64,000 nt of DNA from Amycolatopsis sp. NBC_01480 (GCF_036227205.1 NZ_CP109442.1:2108001-2172000), one strand, 5' to 3'; positions 1 to 8,188 are shown, counted from the stretch's first letter. Notes: generated by a model not told the origin, from the letters alone. Translations and numbers: made by a program.

Positions 1-1170
1 ATCGTCGTCGATCCCAAGTCTGACCTGATCACCAGCATCCTTGAGCGATTTCCTGAGCATCGTCTGAAGGACTTGATCGTACTGGACCCGAGTGACCTGA
101 ACTATCCAACAGGCTTTAATCCGCTAGCTATCGGTGGTGGTGAGCACGAACGCGAACTGGCTGCCGAGACCATCGCGCACGTCCTAAAAGACATCTTTCG
201 TGAGAACTGGGGACCTCGCACCGACGACATATTGCGAGCCGCCCTGCTGAGTCTCGTGCGGATTCCGGCACCCAACGGCGAGCCGTTCGCGATGACCGAA
301 ATTCCGGAGCTGCTGACGAATGTTGGTCTGCGACACTACGTCGCGAACCATCCGAAGCAGCATGACCGCTGGCGGGATTACTGGCGAGAATATGACCAAC
401 GCTCGGAGGCTGAGCAGTTGAATATGGTCGGCCCGGTCTTGAATAAGCTGCGGGCATTTACTCATCGCACGAGTTTGCGTCTGATTCTCGGGCAAGCACG
501 CGGAGTCGATCTCAACGAGATATTCACAAAGGGAAAGATCGTGCTGGTGCCCCTGTCCGACGGGTTGATCGGCACGGAGGCTGCTAGTTTGGTGGGGTCA
601 CTGCTGGTTGGTAGCGTTTGGCGCGCAGCATTACGACGAACCGCTGTACCGTCCGAACAACGGCGGAAGACTTTCGGCGTATTCGATGAGTTTCAAAACA
701 TCGTTCGGATGAGCAACGACGTAACGGATATGCTAGGGATGGCTCGGGCTCTCAATTTTGGGCTAACCCTGGCTCACCAGTACGCCAAACAGGTGCCGGA
801 AGCCGTCCGGGCAGCCGTACTCGGAACCGCACGAACGCAGATCTTCTTTCAGACCGAGTACGAGGACGCGCAACTGGTCGCCAAGCGCGTGGCACCTGTG
901 CTCATCGCTGACGACCTGATGGGGCTCGGCGCGTATGAGATGGCCGCGCGGTTGTGTGTGGATGGACAGACTCGGCCGCCGGTCACTGGTCGCACGCTGC
1001 CGTTGTCCGCAGCCATCCGGGACGCTGTAGCGCTCCGCCGCAACCTAGCCGGCATCCACGGCGTTGCTCGTGCCGAAGTTGAAGCCGGGCTGCTCGCTCG
1101 CGCTCACGCCACACGTGGCACGCGACCGATCCGGCTCGGCGAGATCCCGACAAATGGAGGCATCGTATGA
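1..1170 (+). CDS. TraG/VirD4-like conjugative DNA-transfer ATPase (5' partial)
   Basis: The open frame continues upstream of the window. The second to ninth codons read VVDPKSDL, which matches the conserved segment downstream of the Walker A site in TraD/TraG/VirD4 coupling-type ATPases. Further on there is a Walker B-like FGVFDEFQN and then an arginine/glutamine-rich sensor region (ARTQIFFQTEYED). These ATPases dock DNA at a conjugation or T4SS-like channel in the membrane. The Walker A half and any membrane anchor are not visible. The stop TGA (1168-1170) overlaps the next ATG by four bases, so translation is coupled to the downstream ORF. The family is well supported; which transfer system it serves is inferred. 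Confidence 0.8.
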   Translation: MVVDPKSDLITSILERFPEHRLKDLIVLDPSDLNYPTGFNPLAIGGGEHERELAAETIAHVLKDIFRENWGPRTDDILRAALLSLVRIPAPNGEPFAMTEIPELLTNVGLRHYVANHPKQHDRWRDYWREYDQRSEAEQLNMVGPVLNKLRAFTHRTSLRLILGQARGVDLNEIFTKGKIVLVPLSDGLIGTEAASLVGSLLVGSVWRAALRRTAVPSEQRRKTFGVFDEFQNIVRMSNDVTDMLGMARALNFGLTLAHQYAKQVPEAVRAAVLGTARTQIFFQTEYEDAQLVAKRVAPVLIADDLMGLGAYEMAARLCVDGQTRPPVTGRTLPLSAAIRDAVALRRNLAGIHGVARAEVEAGLLARAHATRGTRPIRLGEIPTNGGIV

Positions 1171-1289
1171 GCCGCCGAGCCCTTGACTTCGACGTTGATG
1201 TCGCTGCGCTGCTCCCAACCGGCCTGACCTTGGAAAATCGGGCGATAGCAGCCGGGCAATACCGCCTCTTGCAAGGAGAGTCATTATGA
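1167..1289 (+). CDS. 40-residue ORF translationally coupled on both sides
   Basis: ATG at 1167 overlaps the stop of the ATPase gene (ATGA, 1167-1170), and its own TGA at 1287-1289 overlaps the ATG of the replication-relaxation gene (ATGA, 1286-1289). It encodes a 40-residue peptide starting MSRRALDFDVDVAALLP with no recognisable domain, signal or membrane segment. An AAGGAG-like purine stretch near its end (1273-1279) serves the next gene. The double four-base overlap argues that it is translated, either as a real small protein or as a coupling device keeping its neighbours in ratio. Function unknown. Confidence 0.6.
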   Translation: MSRRALDFDVDVAALLPTGLTLENRAIAAGQYRLLQGESL

Positions 1290-2113
1290 CGCCGACACCA
1301 CCCCCGAAGCGGGTACGGGCTCGACACCTCGCCTGGGTCGCCGAGCGCCTGAGTCCCCGTGACTGGCAGGTTCTGGAGACCGTGAACCGGTTGCACCTCG
1401 TCACCGGTTTTCAGGTCGAGCGCCTCCATTTTGTTGATCTTGCTGGGCGCTCCCGCATCGTCACCCGCTCACGATCCTTGGCGCGACTTGCCGAGTGGCG
1501 GGTGTTGCACCGGTTGCCGCGTCGGGTTGGTGGCGCAATGCGGGGATCCAGTGTGGCCGTGTACGGCCTGGGGATCGCCGGGCAACGCCTACTGGCGGTA
1601 CGGACGAATAGTAGTAGCAATCCTCCTTCGGTTCGACCAGCACGCGTACCAAGCGACCGGTTTGTCGCGCACATCGTGGCGGTTAGTGAGTTATATGTAG
1701 AACTCCGCGAGGCCGAGAGAACCAACTCGCTGATACTCCGCAATTTTACCACTGAACCGGGCGCGTGGTGGCCGAACTCACGGGGCGGCTGGCTAAAGCC
1801 GGACGCGTTTTTAGTCACAAGCAACGGGCGAGTTGATCAACTGTTTTGGGCGGAGATAGATCGGGCAACGGAAAGCCTTGCCACGATTGATCGGAAGCTG
1901 CGGACCTACGTGGACTTTGTGAACCGGGGCGGCCTTGGCCCACGGTCAGCAGTACCCCGCGTACTCGTGACCGTGCCGCATGAAGTGCGACGCGCCGGGA
2001 TCGTCCGGGTAGTCAGTCGCCTGCCGGAACCAGCAAGCGAACTGGTGCTGGTGACCGTCGATCGTGACGCCGTCGTGGCGTTGCTAAAGAGCCTGGCGGG
2101 ACTGCCTCCGTAA
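1286..2113 (+). CDS. Replication-relaxation family protein
   Basis: The 275-residue product begins with a winged-helix-like segment (LSPRDWQVLETVNRLHLVTGF around residues 20-40) and continues with a nuclease-like mixed alpha/beta part including WAEIDRATES near residue 190. This layout matches the replication-relaxation family, commonly carried by actinobacterial and Gram-positive integrative elements beside TraG-type ATPases. The start is fixed by the overlap with the upstream stop and a purine-rich Shine-Dalgarno (GCAAGGAG). The family is thought to act in plasmid or element replication or DNA processing; its exact role here is inferred from that label and the neighbours. Confidence 0.7.
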   Translation: MTPTPPPKRVRARHLAWVAERLSPRDWQVLETVNRLHLVTGFQVERLHFVDLAGRSRIVTRSRSLARLAEWRVLHRLPRRVGGAMRGSSVAVYGLGIAGQRLLAVRTNSSSNPPSVRPARVPSDRFVAHIVAVSELYVELREAERTNSLILRNFTTEPGAWWPNSRGGWLKPDAFLVTSNGRVDQLFWAEIDRATESLATIDRKLRTYVDFVNRGGLGPRSAVPRVLVTVPHEVRRAGIVRVVSRLPEPASELVLVTVDRDAVVALLKSLAGLPP

Positions 2114-2154
2114 CGACACCAACTACCTGTATCCCGAAAATGGGACGACCGTGG

Positions 2155-2160
2155 TATAGT
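2155..2160 (+). promoter_or_regulatory. Probable -10 box of the XRE-immA-recombinase transcript
   Basis: TATAGT lies 24 bases upstream of the XRE start, followed by a clear GGAGGA Shine-Dalgarno (about 2174-2179). The preceding 70-bp gap is the only non-coding room before this regulatory gene, and a short inverted repeat (TCCC/GGGA around 2131-2144) could be an operator. No convincing -35 hexamer was seen, so this is a tentative call. Confidence 0.4.
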
Positions 2161-2183
2161 AAGGGGGATAAGCGGAGGACCAG

Positions 2184-2558
2184 ATGGACCAACCAAGCGC
2201 CCCGTCAGCATCGACGTTAGGGAGCTTCCTGAAACAAGCACGAGAGCGTGCCCAGCTTAGCCTTAGTGACCTTTCAGAGATTACGTGTGTTCCTCGGAAC
2301 ACTATCCATCGCCTAGAGCGAGACGAGGTGCTTCACCCTTCGATCTTCGTTCTACTTGCGCTGGTCAACGCTCTTGAACTCAAGACACTCGATGTACTTG
2401 CGCTTCTTGGCGTTGATCAAGCAGCCCAGCTACCAGACCTCGCAACCTACTTGCAGATCAAGTATCCGCAAGTACCGGAGGCAGCACGCACTGAAGCGCA
2501 ACGGCGATTGGAAGAGATCCTGCACAAGCACGAGCATAGCAACAAGAACGCCCCCTAA
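2184..2558 (+). CDS. XRE-family helix-turn-helix regulator
   Basis: This 124-residue protein has a Cro/C1-type HTH at about residues 12-65: GSFLKQARERAQLSLSDLSE, then VPRNTIHRLERDE as the recognition region. A C-terminal helical tail is rich in Gln, Glu and His. It sits 53 bp upstream of an ImmA/IrrE-like protease gene. In elements such as ICEBs1 that pairing forms a repressor and a protease that inactivates it on DNA damage or signalling. By analogy this protein probably represses excision and transfer; its operator has not been shown. Confidence 0.82.
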   Translation: MDQPSAPSASTLGSFLKQARERAQLSLSDLSEITCVPRNTIHRLERDEVLHPSIFVLLALVNALELKTLDVLALLGVDQAAQLPDLATYLQIKYPQVPEAARTEAQRRLEEILHKHEHSNKNAP

Positions 2559-2611
2559 TGCACGGAGAATTAACCTAAAACTACACCCCCGCGAAAGGAG
2601 GTGAATTTGCG

Positions 2612-3265
2612 ATGACTGCGAACAATAAGAAAAGCGTGATCGATCAGATCCGCGACATTGCACCAAAGCGGGCACTGACACTCGGTGACGCTTACCAACT
2701 GGCAGAGGAGCAAGCCAAACAACTGCTCCGCTTACTTGATATAACAGCGCCACACGTTAGCTATGACGGCCTCCTGGCGCTACCCGACATTACGGTCGTA
2801 GTCGAGCCAAAGTACAAGATGAAACACCTTGTGGGCATCAGCCGTCACAAAGACGGTAAATGGCTCATCCAAGTAGACAAGAATGATGTCCACGGACGGC
2901 GGCGCTACACGCTGGCCCACGAGCTGAAACACGTCATTGATGACGGTCTCGACACGATGCTATATGCCAATCTGGGCTACGGCGACCCTGACATCAGAAG
3001 TCAGCAGATCGAGACACTGTGCCAGTACTTCGCGGCGTGCTTCCTGATGCCGAGGACGTGGGTCTCTGCTGCCTGGCTTAACGGCATACGCGACGTTCGC
3101 AACCTGGCATCTCTGTTCCAGGTTTCGGTGAGCGCCATGGAGATACGGCTCAAGTATCTTGGCCTCTGGGATAGCGAGCCCGGTCGCGCGACGCGGACTT
3201 ATTTCAGCCAGGTTCGCGCACCGTTTACGGCATCGATCGATAAAAATTTGGTGGATTGCATATAG
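2612..3265 (+). CDS. ImmA/IrrE-family metallo-endopeptidase
   Basis: The 217-residue protein contains the zinc-protease signature YTLAHELKHVIDD (HExxH form, around residue 100) and the downstream ETLCQYFAACFLMP segment that supplies the third ligand region in COG2856 proteins. The start is decided by an almost perfect Shine-Dalgarno, AAAGGAGGTGA at 2594-2604. Directly after the XRE gene, it is expected to cleave that repressor and so switch the element on. It overlaps the long reading frame of the recombinase by ten bases, but the recombinase itself probably starts later, at 3298. Confidence 0.85.
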   Translation: MTANNKKSVIDQIRDIAPKRALTLGDAYQLAEEQAKQLLRLLDITAPHVSYDGLLALPDITVVVEPKYKMKHLVGISRHKDGKWLIQVDKNDVHGRRRYTLAHELKHVIDDGLDTMLYANLGYGDPDIRSQQIETLCQYFAACFLMPRTWVSAAWLNGIRDVRNLASLFQVSVSAMEIRLKYLGLWDSEPGRATRTYFSQVRAPFTASIDKNLVDCI

Positions 3266-3297
3266 AGAGTTATAACTCGACTGCAAGGAGGGTAACA

Positions 3298-5124
3298 ATG
3301 ACCAAAACAAGTAGAGACGTTCGAGACGCCACGATGGGGGTCGGGCGTCGGAAACGAGCAGTGCTGTACCTGCGGGTGTCGACGCCAAGCCAGGTGAACA
3401 CCGACTACAACCCGGAGGGCATCTCGATTCCCGCTCAGCGCGAAGCAGGCCAGCGCAAGACTGCCGCACTGGGCGCGGACATCGTGAAGGAGTTCATCGA
3501 ACCGGGCAAGACGGCTACCAGCATCGACAAGCGACCGGTGTTTCAAGAGATGATGGCGTGGCTGAAGGACCACAAGGACATCGACTACGTCATCGTCTAC
3601 CATTTCAACCGGATCTTCCGGAACAGCATCGATGCGGCGATCACCAAGAAGGAACTCGCCAAGCACGGTGCCCGGATCGTCTCCACCATCCTCGACATGG
3701 GCGAGTCGCCCGAAAGTTCGATGGTGGAGTCGATCATCCACGCGGTTGATCAGTACCAGTCACAAGCCAGCGGTGCCGATATCCGCTACAAGATGAGTCA
3801 GAAGGTCAAGAACGGTGGAACCGTAGGCCAGGCCAAGACCGGCTACCTCAACGTGCGGGAAACGAAGCCAGAGGGCGGCGAGATTCGGACCATCTCCGTC
3901 GATCCCGTGCGCGGCCCACTGGTGGCCAAGGCGTTCGAGCTGTTCGGCACCGGTCAGTACAGCGGAACGCAAGTGCTCCAGACGGTCACGGCCGCTGGGT
4001 TGACCAGCCGCGGTACGCGTCGCCGGCCGACGAAACCACTCAGCCTGAACACGCTGTACTCGATGCTCAGCGACCGTTACTACGTGGGCTATGTGTCCTA
4101 CGACGGGCAGGAGTACAAGGGGCGACACGAGCCCCTCATCACCGAAGAACTGTTCGACCGGGTACAGCGGGTGCTCGTACTGCGCGGCGGAGGTGGCACG
4201 CGGGAACGGCGACACAACCACTACCTCAAGGGGGCACTGTGGTGCGGTCGCTGCGGCAGCCGCTGCATCATCATGCCGGGCAAAGGCAACGGAGGGACCT
4301 ACTTCTACTTTCTGTGTCGAGGCCGCCAAAAACACGCCTGTGACCAGCCGTACATCGCGGTGCATGACATCGAGGCCAAGGTTGAGCAGCACTACGCCAC
4401 GGTTCGCCTAACGGAGGATTTCCGGACCACGGTACGTCAGCTGCTTGACGACACACTGTTATATGAGCTTGGCAGCATGGACGCGCTGCGCAAGCGTCTG
4501 AAGGGCCGCTTGGCCGAGTTGGACACCACGGAAGATCGCTACGTGGAGCTCCTGGATGACCCCGCGTGGCCACGCGCCAAGATCAAGCAGAAGATTGCAA
4601 CCATCGAGGTCGAGCGGCGAGAGATCAACGATCAGCTCACCGACACAGCAAGCAAGATCGACCGAGGGCGCGAGTTCTTCACACTGGCGCTCAAGCTGCT
4701 CAGTGACCCGCAGAAGTTCTACCGCGAGGGTGGCTCCGCTGTGAGGCGGGCCATGAACAAGGTCATCTTCGACAAGCTCTACGTCGATGGCGACGAAATC
4801 AGCGGCCAGGACTTCACTGAAGGGCTTCACGACCTCGTTGAGGCCGATCGGACGTACTACCGGCGCGAACGGCCTGTGAGCGCCGTGTTGGCCGACACAG
4901 GGACAGCTCGGGCCGCTGCTGAGGGGTGGAACGCAATCAGCCCCCTCACGAATGAGGGGGCTGATTGGGCCGAAGCTACCGGGACGGACCTGCTTGACCT
5001 GGCCCTTGCGGACTGTGGTTCAAGTAAGGCCGTCATGGTGGAGCTGAGGGGAATCGAACCCCTGACCTTCTCGATGCGAACGAGACGCGCTACCAACTGC
5101 GCTACAGCCCCTGGTAAACCTTGA
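3298..5124 (+). CDS. Large serine recombinase (site-specific integrase)
   Basis: ATG at 3298 is preceded by AAGGAGGGTAAC, so it is preferred over an in-frame upstream start at 3256. The 608-residue product has the resolvase/invertase catalytic domain (LYLRVSTPSQVN with the nucleophile serine, then IVYHFNRIFRN and the DMGESPESSMVE segment), a recombinase domain, and a zinc-ribbon CGRCGSRC around residue 320 followed by a coiled-coil region. It should integrate and excise the element. Oddly, the last 25 or so codons are antisense to a tRNA-Ala gene, and a perfect 13-bp hairpin lies inside its 3' part. The native C-terminus may therefore differ before and after integration. Confidence 0.9.
   Translation: MTKTSRDVRDATMGVGRRKRAVLYLRVSTPSQVNTDYNPEGISIPAQREAGQRKTAALGADIVKEFIEPGKTATSIDKRPVFQEMMAWLKDHKDIDYVIVYHFNRIFRNSIDAAITKKELAKHGARIVSTILDMGESPESSMVESIIHAVDQYQSQASGADIRYKMSQKVKNGGTVGQAKTGYLNVRETKPEGGEIRTISVDPVRGPLVAKAFELFGTGQYSGTQVLQTVTAAGLTSRGTRRRPTKPLSLNTLYSMLSDRYYVGYVSYDGQEYKGRHEPLITEELFDRVQRVLVLRGGGGTRERRHNHYLKGALWCGRCGSRCIIMPGKGNGGTYFYFLCRGRQKHACDQPYIAVHDIEAKVEQHYATVRLTEDFRTTVRQLLDDTLLYELGSMDALRKRLKGRLAELDTTEDRYVELLDDPAWPRAKIKQKIATIEVERREINDQLTDTASKIDRGREFFTLALKLLSDPQKFYREGGSAVRRAMNKVIFDKLYVDGDEISGQDFTEGLHDLVEADRTYYRRERPVSAVLADTGTARAAAEGWNAISPLTNEGADWAEATGTDLLDLALADCGSSKAVMVELRGIEPLTFSMRTRRATNCATAPGKP
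4935..4966. terminator. Perfect 13-bp hairpin inside the recombinase 3' end
   Basis: Arms AATCAGCCCCCTC (4935-4947) and GAGGGGGCTGATT (4954-4966) enclose a six-base loop. There is no T-run on either side. On the minus strand it lies about 70 bp beyond the 3' end of tRNA-Ala, where a tRNA terminator is expected. It is embedded in the recombinase frame. An alternative is a recombinase or excision-factor recognition site near attR. Confidence 0.55.
5036..5111 (-). tRNA. tRNA-Ala(CGC), with CCA encoded
   Basis: Read on the minus strand, a full cloverleaf forms. The acceptor GGGGCTG pairs with CAGCTCC through a G3:U70 wobble, the alanine identity element. The D-arm is GCGC..GCGC, the anticodon arm TCTCG-TTCGCAT-CGAGA has anticodon CGC, and the T-arm AGGGG-TTCGATT-CCCCT is perfect. 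Discriminator A and an encoded CCA follow (5036-5038). The gene forms the boundary of the integrative element to its left, with the 3' end pointing at the recombinase. Confidence 0.95.
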
Positions 5125-5135
5125 GCCCCTTACTT

Positions 5136-5171
5136 GGTGCTCGTAGAGCTTATCAGCGCGCTACGAGCACC
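5136..5171 (-). terminator. Terminator hairpin after glpR
   Basis: Perfect 11-bp arms GGTGCTCGTAG (5136-5146) and CTACGAGCACC (5161-5171) with a 14-base loop lie 12 bp beyond the glpR stop. They stop that transcript before it enters the co-directional tRNA-Ala gene. There is no clear U-tract, as is common for actinobacterial hairpin terminators. Confidence 0.6.
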
Positions 5172-5183
5172 TCGCGGCGGGGG

Positions 5184-6053
5184 TCACTCCCCGACGGCGC
5201 GGCGGTACGGGCTGGTCCCGGGCTCGTCGAGTTCCTCGAAGGCCGGGTCCTCGTCGTCGAGGTCGACCACGACGGCCTGGCGGCGGATGCGGGACATCGG
5301 GGACGGCTTGCGTTCCACGATCTCGCGGCGTTGCGGGGCGACCACCTCGACGTCGTCCTGCTCGCGGGCGTCGTCGCGCTCGGGGGCGGGGCGCCCGGCG
5401 ACCGGGTGGGCGGCCGGCTCTTCGTCGGCGATCGGGCGCTCGCTGGTGCGGCGCGGGGCCCGCGTGCTGCTGTAGCGCGCCATCCGCCGCTGCCGGATCT
5501 CGTTCTCGATGCGGACCTGGCGGCGCAGGTAGCCGAGGTAGCCGACGAGGACCACGTCCACGACCGCGTGCCCCCACCAGACGATGGGCAGCACGAAGCC
5601 CGCGAAGGCGGCCGAACCGGCGGCGACCACCAGCAGGATCACCACGATCCGCTGGCGGAAGGCGTACTTGGCCCGCGCGGCGATGTCCGCGGCCTCGGGG
5701 TCGAACCCGCCTCGGCCGGGGCGGTAACTCGCGCGGCGCTCGCGCACGGGCTCGTCCCGGACCGCCCGCGAGGGCTGCGGCAGTGGATCTGGCTCGAGTT
5801 CCTCGTCTTCGTCGAGGTCGGCATCGAGCTCCGCCTCGAGTTCGGCGAGGTCTTCCTCCACCGAAGGCTTCGCACTGTCGGACATGGCGAACTCCTCCTG
5901 TCCCTCGTTGCGAGAGCTCCCGCTGCGCACGACCCGCGCGGCCAGCGCGGAGGTAGGCGTTCGCGCGACCTGCTGGCGCTTCCGGGCCACCATGGGCACG
6001 AGAACGACGAGCCATGCCGCGGCGAGCGCGACGATGATCACCGAACTGGGCAT
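5184..6053 (-). CDS. glpR: Divisome membrane protein SepX/GlpR
   Basis: The 289-residue protein opens with a membrane anchor (residues 3-22, MPSSVIIVALAAAWLVVLVP). A very acidic linker follows (EEDLAELEAELDADLDEDEE), then two further membrane segments (about 135-156 and 161-177) and a charged cytoplasmic tail. This is the layout of actinobacterial SepX (Streptomyces) and GlpR (Corynebacterium), which act at the septum with the gephyrin-like protein Glp. The glp and rimJ-like genes lie immediately upstream in the same orientation, the conserved order for this module. The assignment rests on topology, N-terminal sequence and synteny. Confidence 0.82.
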   Translation of the reverse strand: MPSSVIIVALAAAWLVVLVPMVARKRQQVARTPTSALAARVVRSGSSRNEGQEEFAMSDSAKPSVEEDLAELEAELDADLDEDEELEPDPLPQPSRAVRDEPVRERRASYRPGRGGFDPEAADIAARAKYAFRQRIVVILLVVAAGSAAFAGFVLPIVWWGHAVVDVVLVGYLGYLRRQVRIENEIRQRRMARYSSTRAPRRTSERPIADEEPAAHPVAGRPAPERDDAREQDDVEVVAPQRREIVERKPSPMSRIRRQAVVVDLDDEDPAFEELDEPGTSPYRRAVGE

Positions 6054-6227
6054 CCCCCGTCACCTCCCCCGATCCTCTGCTGTAGTCACGCTAGCCACAA
6101 CAGTCACACAGGAGGCGCAGACTCGCCGACTTCGATCACGAAAAACCGCCACCGGATTAGGTGAATCTCACAGTATGTGGTAACGCGTGATCAGGCCCCG
6201 ACCCGTAGTCACCACGAAGGGTGACGG

Positions 6228-6887
6228 TCAGGCGTAGCCGGCGCGGCCCGTCGACACGAGCCGGGACACGAGGCCGTCGCCGGTCTCCTCTTTCGTCACG
6301 GCGAAGCAGAGGTGGTCGCGCCACGCGCCGGCGACGTCGAGGTACCGCTCGAACAGGCCCTCCTGCCGGTAGCCGGCCTTGATCAGCACGCGCAAGCTGG
6401 GGTTGTTCTCGGGTCGCACGGTGGCCTCGAGACGGTGCAGCCCGGCGGCTTCGAAGGCGTGATCCGTCACGAGCGCGACGGCCGCCGTGGCCACTCCGCC
6501 GCGCACGATCTCGGACGACACCCAATACCCGATCCAGGCCGAGCGCAGCGACGCGCGGATGACGTTACCCACCGTGATCTGGCCGGCGAACCTTCCATCG
6601 ACCGTGATCGTGAACGGCAGGCACTGGCCGCGCCGCGCGAGCCCCCGGAGCGCCGCCCACTGCGAGGGCCACGACCAGAACGCGTTGCGGTCCGGCCACG
6701 GCCCGATGCCCGTCGGCTCCCATTGCTCCAGGTGCGCGCGGTCGCGCAGCCGGATGCGGCTCCACTCGCCCGCGTCGCGCAGGCGCACCGGGCGCACCTC
6801 GACGATCCCGGCCGGCACCCGGAGCCGTCCGGGCTTGCCCGGCCAGCCGGGATGCCGGCTCTCCACCGGGTAGGTCACGGCAGCCAC
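6228..6887 (-). CDS. rimJ: GNAT N-acetyltransferase, RimJ-like
   Basis: The 219-residue protein has a complete GNAT fold of the RimJ/RimL type: VRPVRLRDAGEW at the N-terminus, then the acetyl-CoA loop region around WVSSEIVRGGVATAAVALV, and RLEATVRPENNPSLRVLIKAGY near the C-terminus. RimJ-type enzymes acetylate protein N-termini such as that of a ribosomal protein; the real substrate here is unknown. A GTG start 11 bp after the Glp stop is used. It sits between glp and glpR, the usual actinobacterial order, so a link to the cell-division pair is possible but unproven. Confidence 0.8.
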   Translation of the reverse strand: MAAVTYPVESRHPGWPGKPGRLRVPAGIVEVRPVRLRDAGEWSRIRLRDRAHLEQWEPTGIGPWPDRNAFWSWPSQWAALRGLARRGQCLPFTITVDGRFAGQITVGNVIRASLRSAWIGYWVSSEIVRGGVATAAVALVTDHAFEAAGLHRLEATVRPENNPSLRVLIKAGYRQEGLFERYLDVAGAWRDHLCFAVTKEETGDGLVSRLVSTGRAGYA

Positions 6888-6898
6888 CGATGAGCCCG

Positions 6899-8188
6899 CT
6901 ACGCCCGCTGCGCGAGGAAGGTGACCTTGACCTGCTCGCCCGCCGCGACCTCGGTGAGGTCCTCGTCGACGTTGATCAGGCAGTTCGCCTCCGCGAGCGA
7001 CGCCAGCAGGTGCGCCCCGGACGTGCCGAGCGGCTGCACCAGGTACTCACCGTTGGCCTCGTCGCGCAGGAGCTGCCCGCGAAGGTAGCCGCGTCGGCCC
7101 TTGGTCGACGTGATCGGTGAAAGCAGGCGCGCGCCGACGATCCGCCGGTGCGGGTTGCGGGTGCCGCGCGCGGCGCGGATCAGCGGCCGCACGAGCACCT
7201 CGAACACCACCAGCGCGCTCATCGGGTTGCCCGGGATGAGGAACGTCGGCACGGAGTCCGGCCCGAGCCGGCCGAAGCCCTGCACCGAGCCCGGGTGCAT
7301 GCCGACGCGTGTCATGTCGATGCGGCCGAGCTCAGACAGCGCGCCGTGCACCTCGTCCCCGCTCATGCCGCCGGCGCCGCCCGCGACCACCACGATCTCC
7401 GACATCAGCAGCCGGCCTTCGACGATCTCGCGCAGCCGCTTCGGGTCGCTCGACACGATGCCGACGCGGCTCACCTCGGCGCCCGCGTCGCGAGCGGCCG
7501 CGGAGAGCGCGTACGAGTTGACGTCGTAGACCTGGCCGACCGACGGCGTGCGGTCGATGTCCACCAGCTCGTCGCCCACGGACACGATCGACACCCGCGG
7601 CCGCGGGTAGACCAGCACCTTCGCCCGGCCGACCGCGGCGAGCAGGCCGACCTGCGCGGAGCCGATCGTGTCGCCCTTGCGCACGGCGACGTCGCCGATC
7701 TGCACGTCCTCGCCCGCGCGGCGCACGTAACCCGCCGAGGGCACGGAACGGTGCACGCTGACCTTGGCCTGGTGGCCGTCGGTGTAAGCGGTCGGCACGA
7801 CGGCGTCGGCGAGCGTGGGCAGCGGCGCGCCGGTGTCGACGCGCACCGCCTGGCCGGGCTGGAGCCGCCGCGGCTGCCGCGAGCCGGCCGGGATCTCCCC
7901 GACCACGGGCAGCTGCACCGGCTCGTCCCCGGCCGTGCGGACGTCGACGCTGCGGACCGCGTAGCCGTCCACCGCGGCCTGGTCGAACCCGGGCAGCGCG
8001 TGTTCCGCGACGACCTCTTCCGCGCAGAGCAGGCCCTGCGCCTCGGAGATCGCCACGCGCACCGGACGCGGGCGCACCGCCGCGTCCAGCGTCAGCGCGA
8101 TCTGCGCGTCGACGGAGCGAAACTCCGCCGACGGCTCGGCCGGCTCGGCGCTCGCGTCGGCCTGGGCAGCGTCGAGGGAGTCCGTCAT
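6899..8188 (-). CDS. glp: Gephyrin-like protein Glp (MoeA family)
   Basis: This 429-residue MoeA-fold protein shows PGFDQAAVDGYAVRS, the MPT-binding-type segment SIVSVGDELVDI, GGAGGMSGDEVHGAL and the PGNPMSALVVFEV motif. It resembles molybdopterin molybdenumtransferase, but the surrounding galU, rimJ and glpR order marks it as the cell-division paralogue Glp, which in Corynebacterium binds FtsZ and GlpR. Its ATG (8186-8188) overlaps the galU stop as ATGA, so the two are translationally coupled. A residual role in molybdenum cofactor synthesis cannot be excluded from sequence alone. Confidence 0.78.
   Translation of the reverse strand: MTDSLDAAQADASAEPAEPSAEFRSVDAQIALTLDAAVRPRPVRVAISEAQGLLCAEEVVAEHALPGFDQAAVDGYAVRSVDVRTAGDEPVQLPVVGEIPAGSRQPRRLQPGQAVRVDTGAPLPTLADAVVPTAYTDGHQAKVSVHRSVPSAGYVRRAGEDVQIGDVAVRKGDTIGSAQVGLLAAVGRAKVLVYPRPRVSIVSVGDELVDIDRTPSVGQVYDVNSYALSAAARDAGAEVSRVGIVSSDPKRLREIVEGRLLMSEIVVVAGGAGGMSGDEVHGALSELGRIDMTRVGMHPGSVQGFGRLGPDSVPTFLIPGNPMSALVVFEVLVRPLIRAARGTRNPHRRIVGARLLSPITSTKGRRGYLRGQLLRDEANGEYLVQPLGTSGAHLLASLAEANCLINVDEDLTEVAAGEQVKVTFLAQRA

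Larger units (their letters stand above)
1..5038. mobile_element. Right end of an integrative (probably conjugative) element at tRNA-Ala
   Basis: The stretch holds, all on the plus strand, a TraG/VirD4-like ATPase (partial), a coupled micro-ORF, a replication-relaxation protein, an XRE repressor, an ImmA/IrrE-type protease and a large serine recombinase. This is a standard ICE/actinomycete integrative element module set. Codon use is more A/T-rich than in the galU or htrA genes further right, which suggests transfer. The element stops at a tRNA-Ala gene on the opposite strand, whose 3' end faces the recombinase, the usual geometry of a tRNA attachment site. The other end and the second att copy lie outside the window, so the exact boundary is inferred. 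Confidence 0.75.

Noticed and set aside
5121..6164. Plus-strand frame of 347 codons over glpR
   Set aside because: Antisense to a recognised membrane protein, with only Arg/Gly/Asp-rich filler and no motif.
6899..8188. Calling the MoeA-fold gene a molybdenum cofactor enzyme
   Set aside because: The galU-rimJ-glpR context favours the divisome paralogue Glp; left as an alternative in the entry.
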